A DNA stretch of 22,407 nucleotides, taken from the NCBI GenBank assembly GCA_046590195.1, contig JBKJTP010000068.1, positions 1 to 22,407 on the forward strand. The letters are read 5' to 3'. Below, piece after piece: positions 1 through 7,275 of this stretch. The DNA comes from JBKJTP01 sp046590195. Lineage in GTDB: Bacteria; Bacteroidota; Ignavibacteria; Palsa-1295. The notes below the pieces were generated by a model. The model did not search any database and had not been told where the DNA came from. It was given only the letters and a program-made list of their open reading frames with translations. The position numbers and the translations under genes are program-made. How positions within the stretch are numbered: position 1 is the stretch's first letter; each line of letters opens with the position of its first letter.

Positions 1-2
1 AG

Positions 3-1376
3 ACCGAACAACTCGCTGTGCCGACGAACGTCACGGCTTCGCTCTATCGCAAACTCGCTTACAACGGCTATTCCGGTGCAAGCCTTGGCAGCGCCGTGTC
101 GGTCACACGTCCGATGCTGCAGGCAGCGCCTGCTATGAGGCCCGCAGCGCCAGTAGCTCATAAGGGCTATAGCGTCGTGTCGATGCTTAGCTTCGCTGTT
201 TTGTCGTTCTTCGTTGGTGTAGGTTTTACAACTATTTTCGATCAGGATACTCCGCAACTCGCAACATCAACAACGCAGTCGATCTCAGGCAACACGCTGT
301 ACGGTGCACACAGCGCCCCGGTCAAGACATTGACCAACCCGCGAGGCGAGCAGCCGACCCCACGCCCATACTCATCATGGCAGCCAGTAGCCTATGAGCA
401 GCGCCAGATGATTGAGGTTGAGCCGCTGATGGTCTACTCAGGTGTTGCTGTTGCCTCTCCAGTCTCTTCGATCGTCGCTGAGCAGGTTACAGTGGCAAGT
501 GTCGAGACTCCGGTCAATGCGATCCAGGAGCCGCAGATCAGTAGCAGTTTCTTTGAAGACAAAGAGGTCGAGCTTGTTGAGCGCATCGCGATCAATGACC
601 TGAGCTTTGACGTGCGTGCAACGAACGTGTCGATCGGCTCGGCGCGTGGCTATGTCAAGCGTCAAAGCAAGCCTGTTGATTCACCAGAATTGTACGAGGA
701 TCCAACGTTCATCACCGCATCGCCAGATGCAGTGAGCGAAGTAGAACCGATGTACCCGAGCTTGCGCGGTGATATTGAAGGCGACAAAGTCTCGCCACTC
801 GAATTCCGATTTGGAGATTACGCCAAGGCACCGGCTTCGACGTACCTGAGCGTACGCTCAGGCGGCGGACGCCTGCCGGGCAGCGACCTGAACTTCAGCG
901 GCTCGTTGAGCGAGCTCCGCTTGTCCTATCAGCTCTCCCAGTTGTTGGTGCTCAAGGCATCGGTCGGCGAATTTGCGCCGTGGGAAAATGAGGCCCAAAA
1001 CGTTGGACAGAATGGTGATGGCCTTACGCTTATCGGGCTAAAGCCAGTTCTGAACTCCCGTTATGTCTTCGGGGGCGAGCTTGGATTCAAGCTTTCTCCA
1101 TTCGATGTTCCGCTCGAGCTTAGCGCGGGTGCTCTCTTCGATGAGACTGGCAAGTTCTATCCTCGTGGCTCTGTGCTGACAACGATCTCGCTGTCGCGCG
1201 ACTTTAGCATCCTGCTCGGTGTCGAAGCTGTTCTGTACTCGTTTGACGTCGAAGGCTCCATCGCCAATCAAATGAAGTACTACCAGAGTAAGAACCCTGC
1301 AGTCCGTGATGGACTTCCGAAGCGCTCCCTCTCTGGTTTCATCGGCCCTACTATCGAAGCCGCCTGGCATTTCTGA
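3..1376 (+). CDS. Membrane-anchored protein with C-terminal outer-membrane-type beta-barrel (5' partial)
   Basis: The reading frame is open to the left edge of the window, so the true start is probably upstream; a GTG at 18 is only a nominal start. Numbering from that GTG, residues 53-74 form one hydrophobic helix (VVSMLSFAVLSFFVGVGF), followed by about 200 low-complexity, Ser/Pro/Val/Glu-rich residues that look disordered. Residues about 270-452 show alternating, aromatic-rich strands with glycine turns, and the chain ends in WHF; a terminal Phe is the classic beta-barrel signal for insertion into the outer membrane. A cytoplasmic N terminus, one inner-membrane helix and a C-terminal barrel is a layout I recall from Bacteroidota, sometimes with an anti-sigma domain in the missing N terminus. 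That anti-sigma idea is inference, because the N terminus is not in the window. The lipoprotein gene follows 30 nt downstream. No enzyme function is visible. Confidence 0.7.
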   Translation, partial: TEQLAVPTNVTASLYRKLAYNGYSGASLGSAVSVTRPMLQAAPAMRPAAPVAHKGYSVVSMLSFAVLSFFVGVGFTTIFDQDTPQLATSTTQSISGNTLYGAHSAPVKTLTNPRGEQPTPRPYSSWQPVAYEQRQMIEVEPLMVYSGVAVASPVSSIVAEQVTVASVETPVNAIQEPQISSSFFEDKEVELVERIAINDLSFDVRATNVSIGSARGYVKRQSKPVDSPELYEDPTFITASPDAVSEVEPMYPSLRGDIEGDKVSPLEFRFGDYAKAPASTYLSVRSGGGRLPGSDLNFSGSLSELRLSYQLSQLLVLKASVGEFAPWENEAQNVGQNGDGLTLIGLKPVLNSRYVFGGELGFKLSPFDVPLELSAGALFDETGKFYPRGSVLTTISLSRDFSILLGVEAVLYSFDVEGSIANQMKYYQSKNPAVRDGLPKRSLSGFIGPTIEAAWHF

Positions 1377-1406
1377 TCACGAGGCAAGTTCGTAAATTTA
1401 TTGACA

Positions 1407-2102
1407 GTGATAAGAGCAGCGGTCCTCCTCCTACTCGCAGCCATTGCGATCAATGGCTGCGTTGCCGACGCTGAGCCTGAGATCAAGCGGGATGATGCGA
1501 TCCTGGACTATTACATGCCCCGAAACACGGAGAATCGTTACCTCTATAACTACTCAGGCCGCTCATCGGGCAAGCGTGATTCACTGTTCAATGTCGATTA
1601 CCTCGGAAAGCCAAATGCTCCGGTCCTCACAATCGATGGGTACGCCTCGATCCATCAATATACTGTGAGCTCGACTGATGGATTGCGTTCGGTTGACATT
1701 GATCTCTATGTTTCCGACTCCGTTGTTGTGGAGTACGGTACAGATTGCACGAGTGCAGCCGAAAGATTTATCCCGCTCAAAGGAAGATTAAAGAAGGGCA
1801 ACACCTGGCAAGCCGCACACGCGTATCAGGCGAACGACTACCAGATCAGCTTCAGAGCTTTGGTGATCGATCACTTCGAGGAGATCACCGTTGCTGACTC
1901 GGTGACATACAATGATGTCTGGCAGGTCAACTACGAGGTGTCCGCTCAGGCGAACGCTGTCAATCCGTCAAAGGAATATCTGCCCAAAGCTCGCCGCGTG
2001 ATCTACTTCGCCCGCGGAATAGGCAAGGTCTATGAGATCGCCTTCTCCCCTCAGAATGAGATGCAGTGGGAGAATGAGCTTCTGCGCGTAGAGCGACGCT
2101 GA
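1407..2102 (+). CDS. Hypothetical lipoprotein
   Basis: An unrecognised protein of about 231 aa. The start is uncertain: a GTG at 1407 or a TTG two codons earlier at 1401, neither with a good ribosome binding site. From the GTG, a short basic n-region (MIR) precedes a hydrophobic stretch (AAVLLLLAAIAI) and a lipobox-like INGC with Cys18, so export and lipidation are likely. The mature part is acidic and aromatic-rich, without transmembrane helices, and probably forms a beta-rich periplasmic or outer-membrane-associated domain. It has one further Cys near the middle (TDCTSAAERF). The segment from KEYLPKARRVIYFARGIGKV onward resembles the C-terminal part of Bacteroidota lipoproteins of unknown role, but this is only an impression. 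It sits right behind the barrel protein and may be co-transcribed with it. A perfect hairpin lies in its signal-peptide codons (1436-1461). Confidence 0.75.
   Translation: MIRAAVLLLLAAIAINGCVADAEPEIKRDDAILDYYMPRNTENRYLYNYSGRSSGKRDSLFNVDYLGKPNAPVLTIDGYASIHQYTVSSTDGLRSVDIDLYVSDSVVVEYGTDCTSAAERFIPLKGRLKKGNTWQAAHAYQANDYQISFRALVIDHFEEITVADSVTYNDVWQVNYEVSAQANAVNPSKEYLPKARRVIYFARGIGKVYEIAFSPQNEMQWENELLRVERR
1436..1461 (+). promoter_or_regulatory. Perfect 11-bp hairpin in the signal-peptide codons of the lipoprotein gene
   Basis: The left arm CGCAGCCATTG (1436-1446) is exactly complementary to the right arm CAATGGCTGCG (1451-1461), with a CGAT tetraloop. It starts about 30 nt after the likely start codon and covers the codons for the end of the hydrophobic core and the lipobox Cys. 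Chance expectation for a perfect 11-bp stem with a loop of 3-10 nt in a window this size is about 0.04. A role in translation or mRNA stability is inference. Confidence 0.4.
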
Positions 2103-2244
2103 TAGCCGAATCTCCTTCGATTCTTTCACAGATACTTCTTTACGTATCCTTTCTCTCCGGCACAACCGGAAACCCCCGATTGTTTTCTACGTCATAGCTC
2201 TTCCGTTCTATTCAGGATGGCGAGCGATTTGATGTAGGAAAGAT
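2103..2244 (+). other. Intergenic leader before yceD with two small hairpins
   Basis: This 142-nt gap contains two weak inverted repeats: GATAC/GTATC (2131-2135 and 2144-2148), followed by the pyrimidine-rich CTTTCTCT, and TCCGG/CCGGA (2156-2160 and 2166-2170, 5-nt loop). Either could mark the 3' end of the lipoprotein transcript, but the stems are short. The end of the gap holds the ribosome binding site for yceD (AGGAAAG, 2236-2242). I see no convincing promoter, although one is expected here because the function of the genes changes. Confidence 0.3.
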
Positions 2245-2820
2245 ATGGCAAAGCAGGCAGGAGCAAAGCAGGTTGAAGAAGTTGGCGGCATCAGAGTGAG
2301 GCTCAGAGGACTCCATGATGGATCGCATCCATTGGAGATCAAGAGCACAGCCGAAGTGCTGGAGCTCCCGATGTTTCGCCGCGATCTCCATGTAAAAGGT
2401 AATCTTGTCAAGGATCACGAACGCGTCAACATCGATGCGAGGGTCACGGCCATCGCAGATCTGGAGTGCTCACGCTGCACTGAGCCAGCAAGTTTTGAGA
2501 TAGAGGCACCGATGCATATCGAGCTTGTACCCCCGCACCTGGCGGTGCCCGAGATCGAGGAAGAGGACGAGATCCACGTTTACGATGCGTTTGCTTCGCC
2601 GACATTCGATATTGTCCAGGACGTTCGTGACGCCTTGGGCGTCTCCATCCCGATGAAGGTGCTCTGCAGGAAGAACTGCTTCGGTCTCTGCCCGATCTGC
2701 GGTACGAACTGGAATCACAACAACTGCGATTGTGAGCAGCCAGCTGCCGAGGCTGCGTGGACGAGTTCGCTTAGAGATCTCCAGGCGAAACTCCGTGATA
2801 GAGAGGGTGGGGCGAACTAA
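2245..2820 (+). CDS. yceD: YceD/DUF177 family protein (23S rRNA accumulation protein-like)
   Basis: The protein is 191 aa. The DUF177 hallmark ECSRC (Cys75, Cys78) lies mid-protein, and the C-terminal half carries a second cysteine cluster, C141, C145, C149 and C152 in CRKNCFGLCPICG, plus C161 and C163. The pattern GLCPxCGxNxN is typical of the YceD family in many bacteria and probably binds zinc. Family members are needed for normal 23S rRNA levels in E. coli and are almost always encoded just upstream of rpmF, as here. The start at 2245 is supported by AGGAAAG (2236-2242) at good spacing. A strongly acidic loop (EIEEEDEI, residues 103-110) sits between the two cysteine regions. Family assignment is confident from motifs and synteny; the molecular role is not well defined in the family. 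Confidence 0.93.
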   Translation: MAKQAGAKQVEEVGGIRVRLRGLHDGSHPLEIKSTAEVLELPMFRRDLHVKGNLVKDHERVNIDARVTAIADLECSRCTEPASFEIEAPMHIELVPPHLAVPEIEEEDEIHVYDAFASPTFDIVQDVRDALGVSIPMKVLCRKNCFGLCPICGTNWNHNNCDCEQPAAEAAWTSSLRDLQAKLRDREGGAN

Positions 2821-3038
2821 GAAGCCCGGGAGCCAGCTAATAAGTTGGTGTCAGTTGGCAATTCCGTGGCACTCTCCTGAAGATAGAGGCGTTTGCGAGC
2901 CGGACAAAGTGGAGTTCAAGAGCTACGTTCAAGTCGACTTCGACCGCGTATTGGCCTTTTGAGCGTGATCTGGCCGATTTGGGACATTTATCCCTGGCCG
3001 CAAGTCCAGAAATTTTTAGCTAGTTTAGAGGTTACATC
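2821..3038 (+). other. 218-nt structured gap between yceD and rpmF
   Basis: No credible gene is present. The gap holds a 7-bp stem with one G-U pair (GCCAGCT 2832-2838 with AGTTGGC 2853-2859) and, closer to rpmF, a GGGA/TCCC stem (2981-2984 and 2991-2994) enclosed by GGCC repeats (2972-2975, 2996-2999). A T-rich stretch (about 3012-3027) precedes the rpmF ribosome binding site GAGG (3028-3031). It may contain an rpmF promoter or a leader that controls L32 synthesis; neither can be assigned by eye. Confidence 0.3.
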
Positions 3039-3224
3039 ATGCCAAATCCTACACACCGTAACTCCCGCACCCGTCGTGATAAGCGTCGTACCCACTATAA
3101 GGTAGAGGCTCCGTCATTTTCGGATTGCCCAAACTGTGGCGCAGCAAAGCTGCAGCACCGCGCATGCGCAAGCTGTGGGTTCTATAAGAGCCGTGCTATG
3201 TTCGAGCCGAAGGCTACAGCCTAA
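3039..3224 (+). CDS. rpmF: 50S ribosomal protein L32
   Basis: A small basic protein of 61 aa, the usual size for bL32. The N terminus MPNPTHRNSRTRRDKRRTHY matches the conserved L32 start and most resembles Bacteroidota versions. Four cysteines, C30, C33, C43 and C46 (CPNC and CASC), form the zinc-binding knuckle, so this is the zinc-containing (C+) form. It acts in the large ribosomal subunit near the peptidyl-transferase region. GAGG at 3028-3031 supports the start. The order yceD-rpmF-plsX-fabH is widely conserved and links ribosome production to membrane lipid synthesis. A hairpin with a short T-tract follows the stop. Confidence 0.98.
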   Translation: MPNPTHRNSRTRRDKRRTHYKVEAPSFSDCPNCGAAKLQHRACASCGFYKSRAMFEPKATA

Positions 3225-3243
3225 GTTTAGCTTAACGAGTCTG

Positions 3244-3280
3244 GCCGTTCTCGCTGTTATGCAGATGAGAACGGCTTTCT
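3244..3280 (+). terminator. Hairpin after rpmF, possible terminator or attenuator
   Basis: A perfect 9-bp stem, GCCGTTCTC (3244-3252) with GAGAACGGC (3267-3275), has a 14-nt loop that can itself form a 3-bp CTG/CAG stem. It is followed by TTTCT. The T-tract is short, so it may be a partial terminator that lowers plsX-fab transcription relative to rpmF, or an mRNA 3'-end stabiliser. Confidence 0.45.
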
Positions 3281-3333
3281 CCGTTCTGTTGCCTTCTGCT
3301 AGCTGAGACTAGCGTCGGGCATTCTCACCTACA

Positions 3334-4416
3334 ATGTCGCAAGCCGCCTCTTCCGTTACGCCAACGAGTGTGCAGAAGGTCCGCATCGTCCTCGATGCGA
3401 TGGGTGGCGATTTCTCGCCAAAGAATGAGGTCCTGGGGGCCTTAGAAGCACTACAGCAGACCCAGGAGCGCTTCCACATTATTCTCATCGGCCGCGAAGC
3501 CGAGATCCGCAAGTCACTTGAAAGCGATACGGCTGTCTTTGGCGCGCTTGCAAAGTCCACGTCGCTCGAAATCGTCAATGCTGATGAAGTGATCGGGATG
3601 GAAGACGAGCCTGTTCTCGCTCTACGTCAAAAGCGCGACTCCTCAATCGTCAAAGGCTTCGATCTAGTTAAGTCTGGACACGCAGATGCATTCGTCAGCG
3701 CAGGTAACACTGGTGCAGTGATGAGCGGCGGCACGCTTTTGCTCGGCCGCATTCCTGGAGTATCTCGCCCGACGATCGGTTCGCAATTCCCTCGCGAAGA
3801 TGGCAGCTACACGCTGCTCTTTGATGTCGGCGCTACTGTAGACTCCAAAGCTATTCACCTGAAAGAATATGCGATCATGGGTTCGATCTACGCCGAAAAA
3901 ATGTTCGGTGTAAAGAATCCTCGTGTCGGGTTGCTTAGCGTTGGTGAAGAGCGCTCGAAAGGCAACGAACTAGTCTTTGAGACGACGGAACTGCTCGAAA
4001 AGGCGAATGTCAATTTCATCGGCAATGTTGAAGGGCGCGACGTCATGCGCTCGACTGCAGACGTTATCGTCTGCGACGGATTTGTCGGCAATGTGATCCT
4101 TAAATTTGCAGAGAGTGTTCTAACATCGCTCAAAGCGAGACTCAAGGCATATGCCACAAAAGGTCTTGTTCAAAAGGCGATGACAGGAGTTGCAGCGAAG
4201 GTACTCAGAGTCATCTTGAAAGATTACGATTACCAGGAGTATGGTGGCGTGCCTCTCCTTGGTGTCAACGGTGTTGCGATCATCGGCCACGGCCGCTCCA
4301 CGCCGAAGGCGATTCGCAACATGATCCTCAAAGCGGAGGAGATGGTGATCAAGGATGTGAACGGTCACATCAGAGAAGCACTTGCGGATCATTCGCAAGA
4401 TGCAAAGACAAAATAG
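3334..4416 (+). CDS. plsX: Phosphate acyltransferase PlsX
   Basis: The protein is 360 aa, slightly longer than the usual 330-350 because of a 15-residue polar N-terminal extension. PlsX converts acyl-ACP to acyl-phosphate, the acyl donor for PlsY in phospholipid synthesis, at the cytoplasmic face of the membrane. The signature LDAMGGDFSP is at residues 20-29. SAGNTGAVMSGG, the segment LLFDVGATVDSK, NIGxEx-type GLLSVGEERSKG, and DGFVGNVILK followed by the C-terminal GVPLLGVNGVAIIGHG all match the family. The ATG at 3334 has no clear Shine-Dalgarno site, and no other in-frame start precedes DAMGGD by a sensible distance. It follows rpmF by 109 nt and precedes fabH by 29 nt, the classic plsX-fabH pairing. 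Confidence 0.97.
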   Translation: MSQAASSVTPTSVQKVRIVLDAMGGDFSPKNEVLGALEALQQTQERFHIILIGREAEIRKSLESDTAVFGALAKSTSLEIVNADEVIGMEDEPVLALRQKRDSSIVKGFDLVKSGHADAFVSAGNTGAVMSGGTLLLGRIPGVSRPTIGSQFPREDGSYTLLFDVGATVDSKAIHLKEYAIMGSIYAEKMFGVKNPRVGLLSVGEERSKGNELVFETTELLEKANVNFIGNVEGRDVMRSTADVIVCDGFVGNVILKFAESVLTSLKARLKAYATKGLVQKAMTGVAAKVLRVILKDYDYQEYGGVPLLGVNGVAIIGHGRSTPKAIRNMILKAEEMVIKDVNGHIREALADHSQDAKTK

Positions 4417-4445
4417 TAGAGATACAGTAACAGGTCTTCCACATA

Positions 4446-5471
4446 GTGAATTCAACTACTCCTCATTACAAGAGGGAAAGAAAGCTTCGCCGCGCAGGCA
4501 TTACCGCAGTCGGGCATTACGTCCCTGATAATGTCGTCGGTAACGATCACTTCGCGTCGTACCTCGATACCACCGACGAGTGGATCATGACGCGCACTGG
4601 GATCAAGGAGCGTCGCTTCTTAAAAGAGGGCGCAACAAGCGATCTCGCAGTTGGCGCAGCTAAGATGGCGCTCGAAATGCGCGGCATCACTCCGAGTGAT
4701 CTCGATTGTATCATCGTCGGCACCGTGACGCCAGACATGTTCTTCCCATCGACAGCCTGCGTTGTGCAGAATAAGCTCGGCGCGAAGAATGTCTGGGGAT
4801 TCGACGTCAGCGCTGCGTGCTCTGCATTCCTCTTCGCACTTGAAACCGCTGTCCGCTTCGTCGAATCAGGCGTGTATGATAAAGTACTCGTCTGTGGCGC
4901 GGACAAGATGAGCTCGATCCTCGACTTCCAGGACCGCAATACGTGTATCCTCTTTGGCGATGGAGCAGGTGCTGTCATCGTTGAAGCGATGGATGACGAT
5001 GAGCTCGGAGTGATCGATTCGATCCTGCACATCGATGGCGCTGGTGAACAGCATCTTCACATGAAGGCAGGTGGAAGCAAGAAGCCAGCGACCGCCGAAA
5101 CTGTAGCTGCCAAGGAGCACTACGTTTATCAGGAAGGCAAGTATGTATTTAAGTCTGCAGTCGTTGAAATGGCGAATGTGTCGGCGGAGATCGTTGAGCG
5201 CAACGGCCTGACCGCAGATGATGTCGCCTTCCTCGTGCCGCATCAGGCTAATCTTCGCATCATCGATGCGACTCGCGAGCGGATGGGATTGCCGCCTGAG
5301 AAGGTCATGATCAACATTGAGAAGTATGGTAATACCACCGCTGGTACGATCCCGATCTGTCTCAGCGAGTGGCACCAGGCTGGGAAGCTGAAGAAGGGCG
5401 ATAACATTGTGCTTGCAAGCTTCGGAGCTGGTTATACGTGGGGTTCGATCTTATTGCGTTGGGCCATCTAA
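4446..5471 (+). CDS. fabH: Beta-ketoacyl-ACP synthase III (FabH)
   Basis: The protein is 341 aa. FabH starts fatty acid synthesis by condensing acetyl-CoA (or a branched acyl-CoA) with malonyl-ACP. The catalytic triad is complete: Cys125 in DVSAACSAFLFAL, His266 in VPHQANLRI and Asn296 in KYGNTTAGTIP. The N-terminal TDEWIMTRTGIKERR and the late FGAGYTWGSILLRW are standard. The start is GTG at 4446; this gives an extra basic tail of about 15 residues (HYKRERKLRR) before the usual first strand, and no better start is visible. The stop is 15 nt before fabD, so the two are almost certainly co-transcribed. Whether the substrate is straight or branched cannot be told from the sequence. Confidence 0.97.
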   Translation: MNSTTPHYKRERKLRRAGITAVGHYVPDNVVGNDHFASYLDTTDEWIMTRTGIKERRFLKEGATSDLAVGAAKMALEMRGITPSDLDCIIVGTVTPDMFFPSTACVVQNKLGAKNVWGFDVSAACSAFLFALETAVRFVESGVYDKVLVCGADKMSSILDFQDRNTCILFGDGAGAVIVEAMDDDELGVIDSILHIDGAGEQHLHMKAGGSKKPATAETVAAKEHYVYQEGKYVFKSAVVEMANVSAEIVERNGLTADDVAFLVPHQANLRIIDATRERMGLPPEKVMINIEKYGNTTAGTIPICLSEWHQAGKLKKGDNIVLASFGAGYTWGSILLRWAI

Positions 5472-5486
5472 GATTCAGTTAAGTTT

Positions 5487-6401
5487 ATGATCGCGCATAT
5501 TTTTCCTGGTCAGGGTTCGCAGTATGTCGGGATGGCGAAGGAGCTTGCCCAATCATCATCGCGTGCAAAAGAGATGATGGCCCAAGCAGACGATCTTCTG
5601 CACGTGCATCTCTCGAAGACGATGCTCGAAGGTCCTGAAGAACAGTTGCGCCAGACCGACTTTACCCAGCCTGCTATCTTCCTGCACTCGATGATCGCAT
5701 GGGAACTGCACGAAGAGAAGCAGACAGCACAAGCGATGGCCGGGCATTCACTCGGTGAATACACTGCACTGTGTGCTTCTGAAGCATTGAAGTTCGAGAA
5801 CGCGTTGCAACTCGTTCGTTTGCGCGGTGAGCTTATGGCGGAAGCAGGCAAACGCACCACTGGCACGATGGCGGCGATCATCGGCATGGACGTCGAGCAC
5901 CTTGTCGCGACATGCAAGGAGACCGAAGAGGAATTGCAAGCGGTGGTTCGTCCGGCAAATTTTAATTCGCCCGGACAGATCGTCATCTCGGGCTCTGCAT
6001 TCGGTGTGCACGAAGTGATGCGACGCGCAAAGAATCAGGGCGCAAGGATGGCGAAGGAGCTTCAAGTCTCCGGCGCATTTCATAGCCCACTGATGCAGTA
6101 CGCAGCGGATGGACTTCGCGAAGCTCTGGCAGATCAAGACATTCAGAAGCCCTCTGTCCCAGTGTTCTCGAATGTTACAGGTGAACCTGTTGAATCCGCC
6201 TCGGACATTCGTCAGCTTCTTGTCGATCAGCTCACTGCGCCGGTTATGTGGGAGCAGTCGGTCAAGAACATGTATGATTTCGGTATTCGTGAGTTCGTCG
6301 AGTATGGTCCAGGCAAAGTCCTGCAAGGTCTTGTCACTAGGACTGTGCAGGGAGTGGGGGCAACCGGATTTGAGAAACCACTTACGCCTGCCGGTGCTTA
6401 A
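5487..6401 (+). CDS. fabD: Malonyl-CoA:ACP transacylase (FabD)
   Basis: The protein is 304 aa, the normal length. It transfers malonyl from CoA to the ACP prosthetic group. FPGQGSQYVGM is at residues 6-16, the nucleophile Ser88 lies in AGHSLGEYTAL, the carboxylate-binding Arg is R113 in RLRGELM, and the catalytic His is H199 in GAFHSPLM. The late VEYGPGKVLQGL motif is also present. The start ATG at 5487 places FPGQG at the usual position. It lies between fabH and the cysteine-rich DUF3109 gene; an 85-nt gap with a promoter-like box follows the stop. Confidence 0.97.
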   Translation: MIAHIFPGQGSQYVGMAKELAQSSSRAKEMMAQADDLLHVHLSKTMLEGPEEQLRQTDFTQPAIFLHSMIAWELHEEKQTAQAMAGHSLGEYTALCASEALKFENALQLVRLRGELMAEAGKRTTGTMAAIIGMDVEHLVATCKETEEELQAVVRPANFNSPGQIVISGSAFGVHEVMRRAKNQGARMAKELQVSGAFHSPLMQYAADGLREALADQDIQKPSVPVFSNVTGEPVESASDIRQLLVDQLTAPVMWEQSVKNMYDFGIREFVEYGPGKVLQGLVTRTVQGVGATGFEKPLTPAGA

Positions 6402-6403
6402 GT

Positions 6404-6460
6404 TCGCTCGTTGAAGGACTCTGCATTAAAGACCCCGTATCTTTGCACAGAGTAGAGCGA
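6404..6460 (+). promoter_or_regulatory. Promoter-like TATCTTTG box inside nested inverted repeats
   Basis: TATCTTTG (6438-6445) fits the Bacteroidota -7 consensus TAnnTTTG exactly. A TTG at 6411-6413 could serve as the upstream box, but the 24-nt spacing is longer than the usual 19-21. The box lies in the loop of two nested perfect 6-bp inverted repeats: TCGCTC (6404-6409) with GAGCGA (6455-6460), and ACTCTG (6418-6423) with CAGAGT (6448-6453). An internal promoter for the downstream DUF3109 gene, possibly with an operator, is plausible but untested. Confidence 0.35.
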
Positions 6461-6486
6461 GTTGTGATTAATGAACTGAGATCTCC

Positions 6487-7275
6487 ATGAGCGATATCAT
6501 TGTGACCGAAGGCAGCGAAGAGGCCGAAGCGCTTTCGACGAGAGACGATATTCCCGTAGAGCGTATCGCTCCGATCGAGATCAAGGGGATGCGGGTCGAC
6601 GAGTTGATCTTCACGCAGGGCTTCGTCAAGTATTGCGATATTGATAAGTGTGGCGGCGGATGCTGTCATTCTGGCGTCTATGCAGACGTCGAAGAGTATG
6701 AGACGATCTTGCGTCACAAGGAGGAGATCGCGAAGGCGATGGACGAGACGCAGGACACCGACCCATCGACGTGGTTCGATGGCGAGTACATCGACGACAC
6801 CGATTTTCCATCCGGCCGCGCCACAGGCACACAGGTTCATGAGCGCGATGGCGGTATCTCGGGATTCGATGAGGGATGCGTGTTCCTTGACAAGCGTCAC
6901 TTCTGCTCAATCCAGGTAGCTGCAGCTAATGAAGGCCTGCATCGCTGGGCCTGGAAGCCGATCTACTGTATCCTTTTTCCGATAACCGTCGTAGAAGGAG
7001 TTATCACGTATGATGACTCTCACTCCGAGGAGCTCAATCATTGCGGGCCGAAAGGTGCAGGACAGTACGTGCACTCCGTCTATGAGTCGATGCGCGAAGA
7101 GCTTCAGCATTTCCTGGGGATGGAAGAGTTTGCGAAGTTAGACGAATATTATCAGCAGAACCGCGATCGCTTCGAAAGCGCGCGGCTCTCTGCAAGCCTT
7201 GTTCAGATCTCAGGAATAGATGCGGCAGGCATCGAGACTTCCGCGATCGCTAATGTATCAGAAAATGCAGCTTGA
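6487..7275 (+). CDS. Cysteine-rich DUF3109/YkgJ-like putative metal-binding protein
   Basis: The protein is 262 aa with eight cysteines in a family-like pattern: C50, C55, C59 and C60 in YCDIDKCGGGCC, C131 and C140 in CVFLDKRHFC, C161 in KPIYCILFP, and C186 in NHCGPKG. CxxxxCxxxCC followed by C...C and KPxxCxLFPI is what I recall for DUF3109 and the related YkgJ zinc/iron-binding families. A bound Zn or Fe-S cluster is therefore likely, but function is unknown. The protein is acidic and soluble with no signal peptide; residues 195-230 look helical. It sits between fabD and fabG, and its end overlaps the fabG start, so it is translated with the fatty-acid genes. It is not a standard fab-cluster member, which makes its position notable. 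The ATG at 6487 is the likely start, with no clear ribosome binding site. Confidence 0.85.
   Translation: MSDIIVTEGSEEAEALSTRDDIPVERIAPIEIKGMRVDELIFTQGFVKYCDIDKCGGGCCHSGVYADVEEYETILRHKEEIAKAMDETQDTDPSTWFDGEYIDDTDFPSGRATGTQVHERDGGISGFDEGCVFLDKRHFCSIQVAAANEGLHRWAWKPIYCILFPITVVEGVITYDDSHSEELNHCGPKGAGQYVHSVYESMREELQHFLGMEEFAKLDEYYQQNRDRFESARLSASLVQISGIDAAGIETSAIANVSENAA

Noticed and set aside
1401..1406. TTGACA at 1401 resembling a sigma-70 -35 box.
   Set aside because: No matching -10 element at the right spacing, and it overlaps the start of a gene closely following another.
4547..5375. Long open frames on the - strand opposite fabH, and similar ones opposite aroA, fabF and ubiD.
   Set aside because: They lie fully antisense to strongly identified genes, show no family motifs, and have Cys/Arg/Ser-rich compositions typical of shadow frames.
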